Source: Nocardiopsis quinghaiensis
GTDB taxonomy: Bacteria; Actinomycetota; Actinomycetes; Streptosporangiales; Streptosporangiaceae
Direction: 5' to 3'
Assembly: GCF_008638365.1 (NCBI RefSeq)
Contig: NZ_VWVU01000008.1
Location: 62,001 to 126,000, forward strand
Length of the DNA: 64,000 bases
Position numbers and translations under genes: made by a program
Notes under the pieces: generated by a model
The model's database searches: none
Seen by the model: only the letters and a program-made list of their open reading frames with translations
Told to the model about the DNA's origin: nothing
Shown here: positions 35,847 through 44,658 of the stretch, one piece after another
Layout of the letters: each line of letters starts with the position of its first letter
How positions within the stretch are numbered: the stretch's first letter is position 1

Positions 35847-36839
35847 CTACTGGGGACCGGGGACGGGCAGGCGCGCGACCAGTTTGGCCACGATCTGCTC
35901 GGGGGAGAGGTTCTCCATCTGCGCCTCCGGGCCGGGCAGGAGGCGGTGCGCGAGCACCGGCACGGCCAGGGCCTGCACGTCGTCGGGAACGACGTAGTGC
36001 CGTCCGTCCAGGGCGGCGTAGGCGCGGGCGGCCTGCACCAGGTGCAGGGTCGCGCGGGGGGAGGCGCCCAGGCGCAGTTCGGGGCTGGTCCGGGTGGCGT
36101 TGACCAGGTCCACGACGTAGCGGCGCATGCCCGGGGCCACGTGCACCGAGCGCACCCGGTCGGCGAGGTCGCGGACCTGGGCGGCGCTGGTGACGGGCAC
36201 CAGGTCTTCCAGCGGCGACCGGGAACTGTGCGAGTCGATCATGTCGAGTTCGGACTGGGGCGCCGGGTAGCCGACCGAGACACGGGCCATGAACCGGTCG
36301 CGCTGGGCCTCGGGCAGGGCGTAGGTGCCCTCCATGTCGGCGGGGTTCTGGGTGGCCACCACCATGAACGGCCGTTCCAGGGCACGGGTCCGGCCGTCGA
36401 CGCTGACCTGCCGCTCGGCCATGCACTCCAGCAGGGCGGCCTGGGTCTTGGGCGAGGCCCGGTTGATCTCGTCGCCCAGCACGATGTTGGCGAACACCGG
36501 CCCGGGGTTGAACTCGAACTCGCGCCGGTCCTGGTGGTAGACGCTGACGCCGGTGATGTCGCTGGGCAGCAGGTCCGGGGTGAACTGGACGCGCTGCACG
36601 GAGCAGTCCACGGCCCGGCCCAGGGCCTTGGCCAACATGGTCTTGCCGACGCCGGGGACGTCCTCGATGAGGAGGTGGCCCTCGGCGAGCAGGACCGTCA
36701 ACGCCAGTCGCAGTACCTCCGGCTTGCCCTCGATGACGGTCTCGATGGCGCCGCGGACGCGGTCGGCCACGGCGACGACCTCACCGACGTCCTCCCGGAC
36801 GCCGCCCCCGCGATCGCCGTGGTGTGTGCCGAGTGACAC
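35847..36839 (-). CDS. MoxR-family AAA+ ATPase
   Basis: A chaperone-like AAA+ ATPase of 330 aa. Walker A is IEDVPGVGKTMLAKALG, Walker B is NIVLGDEINRASPKTQAALL, sensor 1 is VVATQNPADMEGTYALPEAQ and the arginine finger region is DRFMARVSVGYP. GTG 36839 follows GGGAGGGG; an upstream ATG in the same frame has no support. First gene of the moxR-DUF58-TGase operon, which diverges from the dcw cluster in many actinomycetes. It is thought to assist maturation of partner proteins encoded alongside. Confidence 0.95.
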   Translation of the reverse strand: MSLGTHHGDRGGGVREDVGEVVAVADRVRGAIETVIEGKPEVLRLALTVLLAEGHLLIEDVPGVGKTMLAKALGRAVDCSVQRVQFTPDLLPSDITGVSVYHQDRREFEFNPGPVFANIVLGDEINRASPKTQAALLECMAERQVSVDGRTRALERPFMVVATQNPADMEGTYALPEAQRDRFMARVSVGYPAPQSELDMIDSHSSRSPLEDLVPVTSAAQVRDLADRVRSVHVAPGMRRYVVDLVNATRTSPELRLGASPRATLHLVQAARAYAALDGRHYVVPDDVQALAVPVLAHRLLPGPEAQMENLSPEQIVAKLVARLPVPGPQ

Positions 36840-37240
36840 CAGACCCCTCCCGCTCCCTGTGGCTCCGTGTATCGGTCCCCGGAACCGAGGTTTGACAGTC
36901 TTCTCAGTCGTTCCCGGGTTTCCTCGACCCTGGCCGGGTGACCCAAGCAGGATCACCAGGATACGCACCAGACGCCCGCGAGGGCACAGTATGCGCCAAT
37001 CCGGGTCACTCTTCCCGCCGCACGGGAACCGGGACGCTGGTCAGCACACCGCCGGGTCGTGGCGTTCCCCCTTCCGGGGCACCGCGGGTTCCCGTGCCGG
37101 GAGCCGCCGGAACGGAACGTTCGGACCGAGACGACACTCCACGCGCCCCACCCCGCGCCCCACTCTCCCCCACCCCTACTTCCAACGCTGTGACCTGCGC
37201 ATTTGTCAATGCTTCAGCGGCCGAATCCTGATTGGAGCTG
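36840..37240. other. divergent intergenic region between moxR and the mraZ promoter
   Basis: About 400 nt without a convincing gene. It includes a C-rich tract near 37140-37180 and a short dyad, GCATT (37199-37203) with AATGC (37208-37212). It should hold the moxR promoter on the minus strand, but I cannot point to clear -35/-10 boxes for it. Confidence 0.4.
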
Positions 37241-37268
37241 TTGACGGTGGGGAAGAGTGGAGTAAGGT
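37241..37268 (+). promoter_or_regulatory. mraZ / dcw cluster promoter
   Basis: TTGACG (37241-37246) and TAAGGT (37263-37268) with a 16-bp spacer form a good sigma-A/HrdB-type promoter. The start point should be near 37275, about 50 nt before mraZ. The MraZ repeats overlap it. Confidence 0.75.
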
Positions 37269-37282
37269 GGAGCAGCGTGGAG
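37247..37282 (+). promoter_or_regulatory. MraZ operator: four GTGGRG direct repeats at 10-bp period
   Basis: GTGGGG at 37247 and GTGGAG at 37257, 37267 and 37277 are spaced exactly 10 bp apart, one helical turn. MraZ in E. coli binds direct TGGGN repeats with the same period upstream of its own gene. The array covers the spacer, the -10 box and the start point, so binding should repress the cluster. Confidence 0.8.
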
Positions 37283-37322
37283 AGGGTGAATTCTCCACTT
37301 CGAGGGAGAGGGAGGTGGAAGT

Positions 37323-37754
37323 GTGTTCCTCGGCACCCACACGCCCCGCCTCGATCAGAAGGGGCGGCTCTTTCTTCCCGCGAAGTACCGCGACGAGCTG
37401 TCGGGGGGGTTGGTGATCACCAAGGGCCAGGAACGCTGCCTCTACGTCTTTCCGACGGAGGAGTTCCGGCGCATCACCGACGCGCTCGCCAGCACCCCGG
37501 TCACCGCCAAGGCGGTCCGCGACTACAGCAGGGTCCTCTTCGCCAGCGCCTCGGACGAAAGCTGCGACAGGCAGGGCAGGGTCACCATTCCGGCCAAGCT
37601 GCGCGACTACGCGGGCCTGGACCGCGAATGCGTCGTGATCGGCGCCAACACACGCCTGGAGATCTGGGACGCCGAGGCGTGGTCGGACTACGAGGCCGAG
37701 CAGGAGCCCGCGTTCGCGCAACTGTCGGAGGAGGTGCTGCCCGGGGTGCTGTGA
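37323..37754 (+). CDS. mraZ: transcriptional regulator MraZ
   Basis: An AbrB-like double-barrel DNA-binding protein that forms a ring and represses the dcw promoter. Two repeats are visible: [20 protein letters not shown] (residues 2-21) and [20 protein letters not shown] (~79-98), each with the conserved DxKGR / DRQGR turn. 143 aa. GTG 37323 follows GGGAGGTGG. First gene of the cluster, with its operator immediately upstream. Confidence 0.97.
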   Translation: MFLGTHTPRLDQKGRLFLPAKYRDELSGGLVITKGQERCLYVFPTEEFRRITDALASTPVTAKAVRDYSRVLFASASDESCDRQGRVTIPAKLRDYAGLDRECVVIGANTRLEIWDAEAWSDYEAEQEPAFAQLSEEVLPGVL

Positions 37755-38031
37755 TCCCGGCGGAGCCACCGCCGGTCCGACCAGCACGCGGTCCACACCC
37801 TCGCAAGCCGGAGTCCGGCAACGGCCTCCGGACGCGGTACCCACGAGCTGGCGCGACTTCCCCGGCGCCAGGTCGTGAACGTGAGTTCACCGGAAGGTGG
37901 ACAATGGCGGCCGTGTCCGGAGGCCCGCCGGAATCCGACGGGCCACGCGGGGACACCGCGCAGCGCACCGATCCCGGTGCGGCCGCGGCGACTCGGGGGA
38001 AGACGGTGACAGCGTGGAGGAACAGCAGCGC

Positions 38032-39084
38032 ATGGGGGACATCCGGCAGCACGGCCAGCCAGGGGACGACGGCGTCCGCCCGGACGGGGAACAGGGCATC
38101 GGGGCGCGCATCGCGGCGGCCCGCGCCGGACTCGACCCCCTGCACGTACCCGTGATGCTCGACCGGATCGTGGAACTGCTCGCCCCCGTCCTCAGCAGGC
38201 CCGGCGCCGTGCTCGTCGACGGCACCCTGGGCCTGGGCGGCCACTCCGAGGCACTGCTCAAGGCGTGCCCCGAGACGCGCCTGGTCGGCGTCGACCGCGA
38301 CACCACCGCCCTGGAGCGCAGCGCCAGGCGGCTGGCCCCCTACGCCGACCGCACCCACTTCGTGCACGCGGTCTACTCCGACATCCCGCGCGCCCTGGAC
38401 GAGGCGGGCGCCACCGAGGCCGACGCGGTCCTGCTCGACCTCGGAGTGTCCTCGCCGCAGCTGGACGAGACCGACCGCGGTTTCGCCTACGCCCACGACG
38501 CGCCCCTGGACATGCGCATGGACCGCACCCAGTCCCTCACCGCGGCCGATGTGGTCAACACCTACCCGTTCGCCGAGCTCACCCGTGTCCTGCGCTCCTA
38601 CGGCGAGGAGCGCTTCGCCTCGCGCGTGGCCAGGGCCATCGAACGCCAGCGCGCCCAGGCGCCCATCGAGTCCACCCGGGCGCTGGCCGAGCTGGTGCGC
38701 GAGGCCATCCCCGCGGCCACCCGCCGCACCGGGGGCCACCCCGCCAAGCGCACCTTCCAGGGCCTGCGCATCGAGGTCAACGCCGAACTGTCCATCCTCG
38801 AACGCGCCCTGCCCGCGGCCGTCGCGTGCCTGGGCATGGGCGGGCGCATCGCCGTGCTGTCCTACCACTCCCTGGAGGACAGGAGGACCAAGAGGGCCCT
38901 GGCCGCTCTGTCCACCGACACCACCCCCGCGGACCTGCCCGTCCCCCTCCCCGACCGGCAGCCCGAACTCCGGCTTCTCACCAGGGGGGCCGAACTCCCC
39001 ACGGACGAAGAGAACGAACGCAATCCGCGCGCCCAGTCGGCCCGCCTCCGGGCGGCCGAACGCGTGCGGCCGCCGCGGCAGTAG
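38032..39084 (+). CDS. rsmH: 16S rRNA (cytosine-1402-N4)-methyltransferase
   Basis: Methylates N4 of C1402 in the 16S decoding centre. Motifs: [20 protein letters not shown]-binding [52 protein letters not shown] and [14 protein letters not shown] with [16 protein letters not shown] near the end. About 350 aa; ATG 38032 has GGAGG 10 nt upstream, and GTG 38014 in frame is an alternative. The 277-nt gap after mraZ (37755-38031) contains no gene I can support. Confidence 0.95.
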   Translation: MGDIRQHGQPGDDGVRPDGEQGIGARIAAARAGLDPLHVPVMLDRIVELLAPVLSRPGAVLVDGTLGLGGHSEALLKACPETRLVGVDRDTTALERSARRLAPYADRTHFVHAVYSDIPRALDEAGATEADAVLLDLGVSSPQLDETDRGFAYAHDAPLDMRMDRTQSLTAADVVNTYPFAELTRVLRSYGEERFASRVARAIERQRAQAPIESTRALAELVREAIPAATRRTGGHPAKRTFQGLRIEVNAELSILERALPAAVACLGMGGRIAVLSYHSLEDRRTKRALAALSTDTTPADLPVPLPDRQPELRLLTRGAELPTDEENERNPRAQSARLRAAERVRPPRQ

Positions 39085-39093
39085 GGAGAACAG

Positions 39094-39534
39094 ATGAGCA
39101 CGAGGACGGACACGCGCCGCGCACCAGCCCGCGGCGGGAGGACCGCTGCGAGGACCGCCGCTCCCGCGCCCCCGGGGCGCGCCCCCGCGCGCCCGACCGC
39201 GGAGCGCTCACGCGCCGGGGCGGGCACGCCGGCGCGGGCGCCGCGTATCCCCTTCGTCCTGCTCATCCTCTGCCTGCTCGGTGGCGCCCTGGTCAGCCTG
39301 CTCGTGCTGCGCAGCGTCGTGGCCGAGGGGGCCTTCACCATCGAGAGCCTCCAGGACCAGAACCAGCAGATGTCCCAGGAGGAGCAGCAGTTGCGCAATG
39401 CCGTCGCCCGCATGGAGACCCCCGAGCGCATCGCCGAGGAGGCCGAGTCCATGGGCATGGAGCAGGGCGAGGCCCCGCTCTTCCTCGACCCTGAGCGCGG
39501 TGAGGTCACCGGGAGCGCGGGGAGTGGTGAGTGA
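39094..39534 (+). CDS. ftsL: cell division protein FtsL
   Basis: A 146-residue bitopic division protein linking FtsQ/DivIB-type partners with FtsI and FtsW. A basic, Ala/Pro/Arg-rich cytoplasmic N-terminus (1-50) is followed by one TM helix (FVLLILCLLGGALVSLLVL) and a short extracytoplasmic coiled coil (ESLQDQNQQMSQEEQQLRN). It is assigned by topology and by its place between rsmH and ftsI, as FtsL sequences are poorly conserved. ATG 39094 has GGGAGAA upstream. The stop overlaps the ftsI start (GTGA). Confidence 0.9.
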   Translation: MSTRTDTRRAPARGGRTAARTAAPAPPGRAPARPTAERSRAGAGTPARAPRIPFVLLILCLLGGALVSLLVLRSVVAEGAFTIESLQDQNQQMSQEEQQLRNAVARMETPERIAEEAESMGMEQGEAPLFLDPERGEVTGSAGSGE

Positions 39535-41495
39535 GCACCCCCAGGGACCGACGTCCCCGCGATCCCCGCAGGCCCGGAGCGACCAGCCGCTCGGGTTCCC
39601 GGCCCAGTAAGCGCCCCCAGCGCGAACCGCGCCGCCCCGACACCGGGGCGCGCACCCGCGCACCGGCGAGCTCCCGGGGGCGGGCGCCGCGCGGGGGCGA
39701 GCGCGTCCGCCGCCGTCCGGCGTCCCCGCCTCCGCCACCGCCGCTGCTGCGCCGCACCTTCCGCCGGGGCGAACCGCACGGGCGCATCAAGGTCGGCGGG
39801 GCACTGGTCCTGGTGGTCCTGCTGCTCTTCGCCGGGCGCCTGGTGCAGATCCAGGTCCTGGAGGCCGAGCACTACGCCGAGGCGGCCTCCAACACGCGCC
39901 TGCAGACCATCGACATCCCCACCCTGCGCGGTCAGATCACCGACGTGAACGGCAAGCCGTTCGCGCTGTCGCTGGAGGTGCGCACCGTCTTCGTCGACCC
40001 CGAGGTGGTCGAGGCGGACGAGCGCACCCGGGTCGTCGACGAGCTCGCCACCCGGTTCGACCTCGGGAAGGACGAGGTCGCGGCCAAGGTGGACGCCAAG
40101 CCCGGCCGCTACGAGGTGATCGCCCGTGAGGTCCTGCCCCAGGACTGGAAGGAGCTGGACGACCTGGGCCTGGCCGGGGTGGGCTCGGAGGTCGCCTACG
40201 AGCGCGTCTACCCCGAGGAGACCGGAGCCGCCGACCTGGTCGGCTTCGTCGGCTCCGAGGGCCACGGCCTGGAGGGGCTGGAGGGCTACCTCGACGACAC
40301 CCTGGCGGGGGAGGCGGGCAAGCGCCGGGTCGAGGTGGGCAAGGACGGTACCCAGATCCCGATGGCGGGCGGCCTGGTGCAGGAGCCCGTGCCCGGCCAG
40401 GACGTGCGGCTGACCCTGGACCAGGACATCCAGTGGTACGCCGCCCAGACCCTCGCCGACAGGGTGGAGAAGCTGGAGGCCGAGGCGGGCAGCGTCCTCG
40501 TGCAGCGGGTCGGCACCGGCGAGGTCCTCGCGATGGCCGACTACCCGACCTACTCACCGGGCGACATCTCCACCAGCGGGTCGGAGGAGTGGCTCAACGG
40601 CGCGGTGGCCGAGATCTTCGAGCCGGGCAGCACCAACAAGGTCATCACCCTGGGTGCCGCGCTGGAGGAGGGGATCACCGCCCCGGAGACGGTGTACACC
40701 GTGCCCTACAGCATCGAGTACTACGACCAGACCTTCCGCAACTCCACCGACCACGGCACCCAGCGCCTCACGACAAACGGCATCATGGCCCAGTCCAGCA
40801 ACGTCGGCACCATCAAGATCGCCGACCAGGTGGGCGCCGGGATCCTGCACTCCTACATGAAGGACTTCGGGCTCGGCCAGCCGACCGGGTTGCAGCTGCC
40901 CGGCGAGGAGGCCGGTGTGCTGACCGATCCCGAGGAGTGGTGGGGTACCCAGCTGCCGTCGGTCTCCATAGGCCACGGCCTGTCGGTGAACGCCGTGCAG
41001 ATGGCGTCGGTGTACTCCACCATCGCCAACGGCGGCGTGCGGGTGGACCCCCGGGTGGTCGCCGGGACCGTGGACACCGACGGCGAGTTCACCCCGGCGG
41101 AGGAGCCCGAGCGGCGGCGCGTGGTCGGCGAGGAGACCGCCGAGCAGCTCGCGCTGATGCTGGAGGCGGTCACCAGCGACCAGGGCACCGCGCCGGAGGC
41201 CCGCATCGACGGGTACCGGGTCGCGGGGAAGACCGGCACCGCCAACCGGATCAACCCGGAGACGGGGAGCTACGAGGGCGGCGGCTACACGGCCACCTTC
41301 GCCGGCTTCGCGCCCGCCGACGACCCGCAGGTCGTGGTCCAGGTGGTCCTGCACAACCCGCAGGAGACCTACTACGGCGGCCAGGCCGCCGGTCCGGTGT
41401 TCAACGACATCATGTCCTTCGCCCTGAAGTCGCTGGAGGTACCGCCGACGGAGACGGACCCGCCCGCCATCCGCCTGTTCGAGGACACGCCCTAG
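39531..41495 (+). CDS. ftsI: septal peptidoglycan transpeptidase FtsI (class B PBP)
   Basis: Cross-links septal peptidoglycan. A ~80-residue Arg/Pro-rich cytoplasmic tail and one TM helix (ALVLVVLLLFAGRLVQIQVL) precede the dimerisation domain and the transpeptidase domain. Active-site motifs: Ser367 in EPGSTNK (SxxK), S422-S423-N424 (SxN) and K567-T-G in VAGKTGTANR. 654 aa. It overlaps ftsL by 4 nt. Its stop codon overlaps that of the convergent mmuM in a CTAG tetranucleotide, so the normal ftsI-murE coupling is broken here. Also named pbpB in actinobacteria. Confidence 0.97.
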   Translation: MSTPRDRRPRDPRRPGATSRSGSRPSKRPQREPRRPDTGARTRAPASSRGRAPRGGERVRRRPASPPPPPPLLRRTFRRGEPHGRIKVGGALVLVVLLLFAGRLVQIQVLEAEHYAEAASNTRLQTIDIPTLRGQITDVNGKPFALSLEVRTVFVDPEVVEADERTRVVDELATRFDLGKDEVAAKVDAKPGRYEVIAREVLPQDWKELDDLGLAGVGSEVAYERVYPEETGAADLVGFVGSEGHGLEGLEGYLDDTLAGEAGKRRVEVGKDGTQIPMAGGLVQEPVPGQDVRLTLDQDIQWYAAQTLADRVEKLEAEAGSVLVQRVGTGEVLAMADYPTYSPGDISTSGSEEWLNGAVAEIFEPGSTNKVITLGAALEEGITAPETVYTVPYSIEYYDQTFRNSTDHGTQRLTTNGIMAQSSNVGTIKIADQVGAGILHSYMKDFGLGQPTGLQLPGEEAGVLTDPEEWWGTQLPSVSIGHGLSVNAVQMASVYSTIANGGVRVDPRVVAGTVDTDGEFTPAEEPERRRVVGEETAEQLALMLEAVTSDQGTAPEARIDGYRVAGKTGTANRINPETGSYEGGGYTATFAGFAPADDPQVVVQVVLHNPQETYYGGQAAGPVFNDIMSFALKSLEVPPTETDPPAIRLFEDTP

Positions 41496-42403
41496 CCGGC
41501 GGCGCGGTCCAGGTGGGCGCGCACGGAGCGGACGTGCTCGGGGCCGGTGCGGCAGCACCCGCCCACGAGCACCGCTCCGGCCGCGTGCCAGTCCACGGCG
41601 GCCCTGCCGAACTCCTCGGGCTCGCTCGTGCCCGTCCAGCGCCGGTGCACCGCGTCCCAGGCCTCACCCGAGTTGGGGTAGGCCACCGCCGGGACGCCGG
41701 CCCCGCCGACAGCACGCACCAGCGCCGGGACGTGCCGGGGAGCGGTGCAGTTCACACCCACCGCCACCAGCCGCCCGGCGGCGTGCGACGGGGCGAGCTC
41801 GGCGGCGGCCTCGCGCAGGGGGGTGCCGTCGCTGACGCGCTCGCCGTCCCGGCAGGAGAAGCTGATCCACGCGCGGGCGCCGGGGGACTCCTCCAGCAGC
41901 CGGGCCAGGGCCCGCGCCTCGGGCATCGACGGGATGGTCTCGCAGGCGATCAGGTCCGCCCCGGCGCCGGCGAGGAGCCGCCACCGCTCCCGGTGCCAGG
42001 AGTACAGGCCGTCCTCGTCCAGGTCGTAGTCGCCGGTGTACTCCGAGCCGTCCGCCCGCGCCGCGCCGTAGGGGCCCACCCCGGCCGCGACCAGACCCGC
42101 GCCGAAGGCGTCGCGCTCGGCCCGCGCCAGCTCCACCGACCGGGCGATCAGCGCGCGTGCCTCGGTCTCGGCGGCTCCCCGGGCGGTGAACGCCGGGACG
42201 CTCGCCTGGTACCCGGCGGCGATCGCCACGTCCGCGCCCGCCTCGAAGTAGTCGCGGTGCGCCCGGCGGACCAGCTCGGGCGCCTCGGCCAGCAGCCGTG
42301 CCGACCAGAGCCCGCCGCCCAGGTCGCAGCCGTAGGATTCCAGACGGGTCGCCAACCCGCCGTCGAGCACCAGCGGACGCCCGCCGGGAGCGGTTCCGAG
42401 CAT
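41492..42403 (-). CDS. mmuM: homocysteine S-methyltransferase
   Basis: Methylates homocysteine to methionine using S-methylmethionine or SAM. The barrel begins LVLDGGLATRLESYGCDLGG. Zinc ligands are the Cys in VAVGVNCTAPRHV and the Cys pair in AVLVGGCCRTGPEHV near the C-terminus. Other family motifs: DYFEAGADVAIAAGYQASVP, VGPYGAARADGSEYTGDY and CETIPSMPEARAL. 303 aa, intact. It lies on the minus strand between ftsI and murE, an unusual place for a housekeeping methionine gene. Codon use is similar to its neighbours. Confidence 0.93.
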   Translation of the reverse strand: MLGTAPGGRPLVLDGGLATRLESYGCDLGGGLWSARLLAEAPELVRRAHRDYFEAGADVAIAAGYQASVPAFTARGAAETEARALIARSVELARAERDAFGAGLVAAGVGPYGAARADGSEYTGDYDLDEDGLYSWHRERWRLLAGAGADLIACETIPSMPEARALARLLEESPGARAWISFSCRDGERVSDGTPLREAAAELAPSHAAGRLVAVGVNCTAPRHVPALVRAVGGAGVPAVAYPNSGEAWDAVHRRWTGTSEPEEFGRAAVDWHAAGAVLVGGCCRTGPEHVRSVRAHLDRAAG

Positions 42404-42565
42404 GCCGAACCTCCACGCGCGAAGATCCCCTCCAGACTAGGGCGCGACGGATCCGCCCACGATCCGCCCACAGGACACCGGACGGTCATCGACGCATTCG
42501 GTGCGGCACGCGTAACCTGGGACGAACACCCGGTTCGGGAAACTCCTGCGAACGCAGCGTGGAAA

Positions 42566-42596
42566 TTACCGACCGGTCGTCCGCAACGGTTAACCT
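42566..42596 (+). promoter_or_regulatory. candidate murE promoter (leaderless)
   Basis: TAACCT (42591-42596) ends 6 nt before GTG 42603, with TTACCG (42566-42571) 19 bp upstream as a weak -35. A second TAACCT is at 42513-42518. No ribosome binding site precedes murE. The reversed mmuM gene upstream makes a separate murE promoter necessary. Confidence 0.5.
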
Positions 42597-42602
42597 CCAC
42601 AC

Positions 42603-44282
42603 GTGCCACCGGTAATGCGACCTGAACACACGCCACTTCGTCCCCTGTCCGCGCTCGCGGCGCTGCTCGGGCCGGACGCCGCCCTCCTGCGCCCGGATCT
42701 CGGCGCGGACCGACCCCCCGAGATGCCCGACAGGGAGGTACACGTACGGGGCATCACCCACGACTCCCGGAAGGTGGGGCCCGGCGACCTGTACGCCGCG
42801 CTGCCCGGGACCCGCGCGCACGGCGCCGACTTCGCCGCGCAGGCGGCCCAGACGGGCGCGGCCGCGATCCTCACCGACCCCGCCGGGGCGGAGAGGGCCG
42901 CCGCCACCGGGCTGCCCGTGATCGTGGTCCCCGACGCGCGCGCCACGCTCGGCAGGGCGGCCTCGTGGATCTTCAAGGACCCCGCGCAGGACCTGCTGCT
43001 GATCGGCACCACCGGTACCAGCGGCAAGACCACCATCACCTACCTGGTCGAGTCCGGTCTGCGCCACGCCGGAATGCACACCGGCCTGGTCGGCACGGTG
43101 GAGATGCGTGTGGGCGACGAGCGCGTCGTGTCCTCGCTCACCACCCCCGAGGCCACCGACCTGCACGGCCTGTTCGCCCTCATGCGCGAACGGGGCGTCA
43201 CCGCCGCCGCCATGGAGGTCTCCAGCCACGCCCTGGCGCTGGGCCGGGTCGGCGGCACGCGCTACGACGTCGCGGTCTTCACCAACCTGTCGCAGGACCA
43301 CCTGGACTTCCACTCCGACCTGCGTGACTACTTCGACGCCAAGGCCCGCCTGTTCACCCCCGAGTACTGCGACATCGCGGTGATCAACGCCGACGACCGG
43401 TTCGGCCGGGCCCTCGTGGACATGGTGGAGGCCGAGGGCAGCGTTCCCGTCACCACCTTCTCCGTGGACGGCCACACCGACGCCGACCCCGCCACCGCCA
43501 TGGAGGCCGACTGGCAGGCCGTGGACGTGCGCCTGGGCGCCACCGGCAGCACCTTCCGCATCGTCGGCCCCGGCGGCATGGAGGCGGCCGCCTCCGTCGC
43601 CCTGCCCGGCCCCTTCAACGTGTCCAACGCGATGGCCGCCATCGTCGGCCTGGTCGAGGCGGGACTGCCGCTGGAGACCGCGATCGCCGGGGTGGCCGCC
43701 GCACCCGGCGTGCCCGGCCGCATGGAGCCGGTGGTGGCGCGTGAGGTCCCCCACGCCTTCCAGGACTTCACCGCGCTCGTCGACTACTCCCACAAGCCCG
43801 GCGCCATCGAGGCGGTCCTGACCGCCCTGCGCGCCACCACCGAGGGCGCCGTGACCATGGTGGTCGGCTGCGGCGGTGACCGCGACCGGGCCAAACGCCC
43901 GCTCATGGGCGAGGCCGCCGCACGTCTGGCCGACCAGCTGATCATCACCAACGACAACCCGCGCACCGAGGACCCCCTCACCATCGCCACGTCGATGCTC
44001 GAAGGGGTCGCCAAGGTCCCCGAGGACCAGCGGGCCCGTGTCACGGTGGAGTTCGACCGGGCCGAGGCCATCCGCCTGGCCGTCGAGCGCACACAGCCGG
44101 GCGACGTGGTGGTCGTCGCCGGCAAGGGCCACGAGACCGGCCAGTACGTCAAGGGCGAGATCCTGCCCTTCGACGACCGCGAGGTGCTGCGCGCGATGAT
44201 CGAGGAGCACCTCGGCATGAGCGCCCGCGAGCGGCTGGGCGTCGCCCTCCAGGACGTCCACCGGGTGCCTGACGGGGGATGA
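42603..44282 (+). CDS. murE: UDP-N-acetylmuramoylalanyl-D-glutamate--2,6-diaminopimelate ligase
   Basis: Adds meso-diaminopimelate to UDP-MurNAc-L-Ala-D-Glu. The P-loop is LIGTTGTSGKTTITYLVESG, VSSHALALGRV and TNLSQDHLDFHSDL hold nucleotide- and Mg-binding residues, and the C-terminal domain carries TNDNPRTEDP, the DNPR signature that selects meso-DAP over lysine. GHETGQYVKGEILPFDDREV closes the active site. 559 aa, with slightly extended ends. GTG 42603 sits directly after a -10 box, so initiation is likely leaderless; ATG 42615 is an alternative. Confidence 0.97.
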   Translation: MPPVMRPEHTPLRPLSALAALLGPDAALLRPDLGADRPPEMPDREVHVRGITHDSRKVGPGDLYAALPGTRAHGADFAAQAAQTGAAAILTDPAGAERAAATGLPVIVVPDARATLGRAASWIFKDPAQDLLLIGTTGTSGKTTITYLVESGLRHAGMHTGLVGTVEMRVGDERVVSSLTTPEATDLHGLFALMRERGVTAAAMEVSSHALALGRVGGTRYDVAVFTNLSQDHLDFHSDLRDYFDAKARLFTPEYCDIAVINADDRFGRALVDMVEAEGSVPVTTFSVDGHTDADPATAMEADWQAVDVRLGATGSTFRIVGPGGMEAAASVALPGPFNVSNAMAAIVGLVEAGLPLETAIAGVAAAPGVPGRMEPVVAREVPHAFQDFTALVDYSHKPGAIEAVLTALRATTEGAVTMVVGCGGDRDRAKRPLMGEAAARLADQLIITNDNPRTEDPLTIATSMLEGVAKVPEDQRARVTVEFDRAEAIRLAVERTQPGDVVVVAGKGHETGQYVKGEILPFDDREVLRAMIEEHLGMSARERLGVALQDVHRVPDGG

Positions 44283-44294
44283 CACGTCGAGGCT

Positions 44295-44399
44295 CTCCGG
44301 GCGGAGCCGCCCGGAGGAGGGGGCGCGGGCACGGCTCGCGCCCCCTTCCTCGCGTCGGGCCGCCCCGGCGTGTGACGCGGACGCCGGGGCGGCCCGACG
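44295..44399. terminator. block of three perfect hairpins between murE and murF
   Basis: Three consecutive inverted repeats: CTCCGGGCGG/CCGCCCGGAG (44295-44316), GGGGGCGCG/CGCGCCCCC (44319-44345) and a 19-bp perfect stem (44353-44371 with 44381-44399, 9-nt loop). They start 13 nt after murE. Together they should stop or strongly attenuate transcription, an unexpected feature inside the dcw cluster. Confidence 0.75.
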
Positions 44400-44464
44400 G
44401 TTACGAAGCGGAGCATATTGCTGCACACGGGCCCTGGAGGGACCCCGGACTCCCCAATATGTTC

Positions 44465-44470
44465 TAAGGT
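44465..44470 (+). promoter_or_regulatory. candidate murF promoter -10 box
   Basis: TAAGGT, identical to the -10 boxes proposed for mraZ and divIVA, lies in an AT-rich patch (44401-44470). That patch also contains CATATTG (44414-44420) and its inverted copy CAATATG (44455-44461). No good -35 is visible. The rest of the gap, 44471-44658, shows no gene. Confidence 0.4.
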
Positions 44471-44658
44471 AGGTCCGGCAATCGCAGCCCGACACGTGCC
44501 GCCCACGGTGGCGCCCACGACGCGGCCCATGCCGACACCGTGGTGAGGCCCGGCGCGGCGGCGCACGGCTTCCGCGGTGCCATCCCCTGACCTGACTCCG
44601 GCCGGGTGGCCAGCCGCCCCTGTGGCGCCGTGGACCGGGCCTGACATGAGGAGTGGAT

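Noticed and set aside
37755..38031. Small gene between mraZ and rsmH (frame open from GTG 37897)
   Set aside because: The translation before ATG 38032 is Arg/Gly-rich with no conservation pattern, and it is simply the upstream open part of the rsmH frame.
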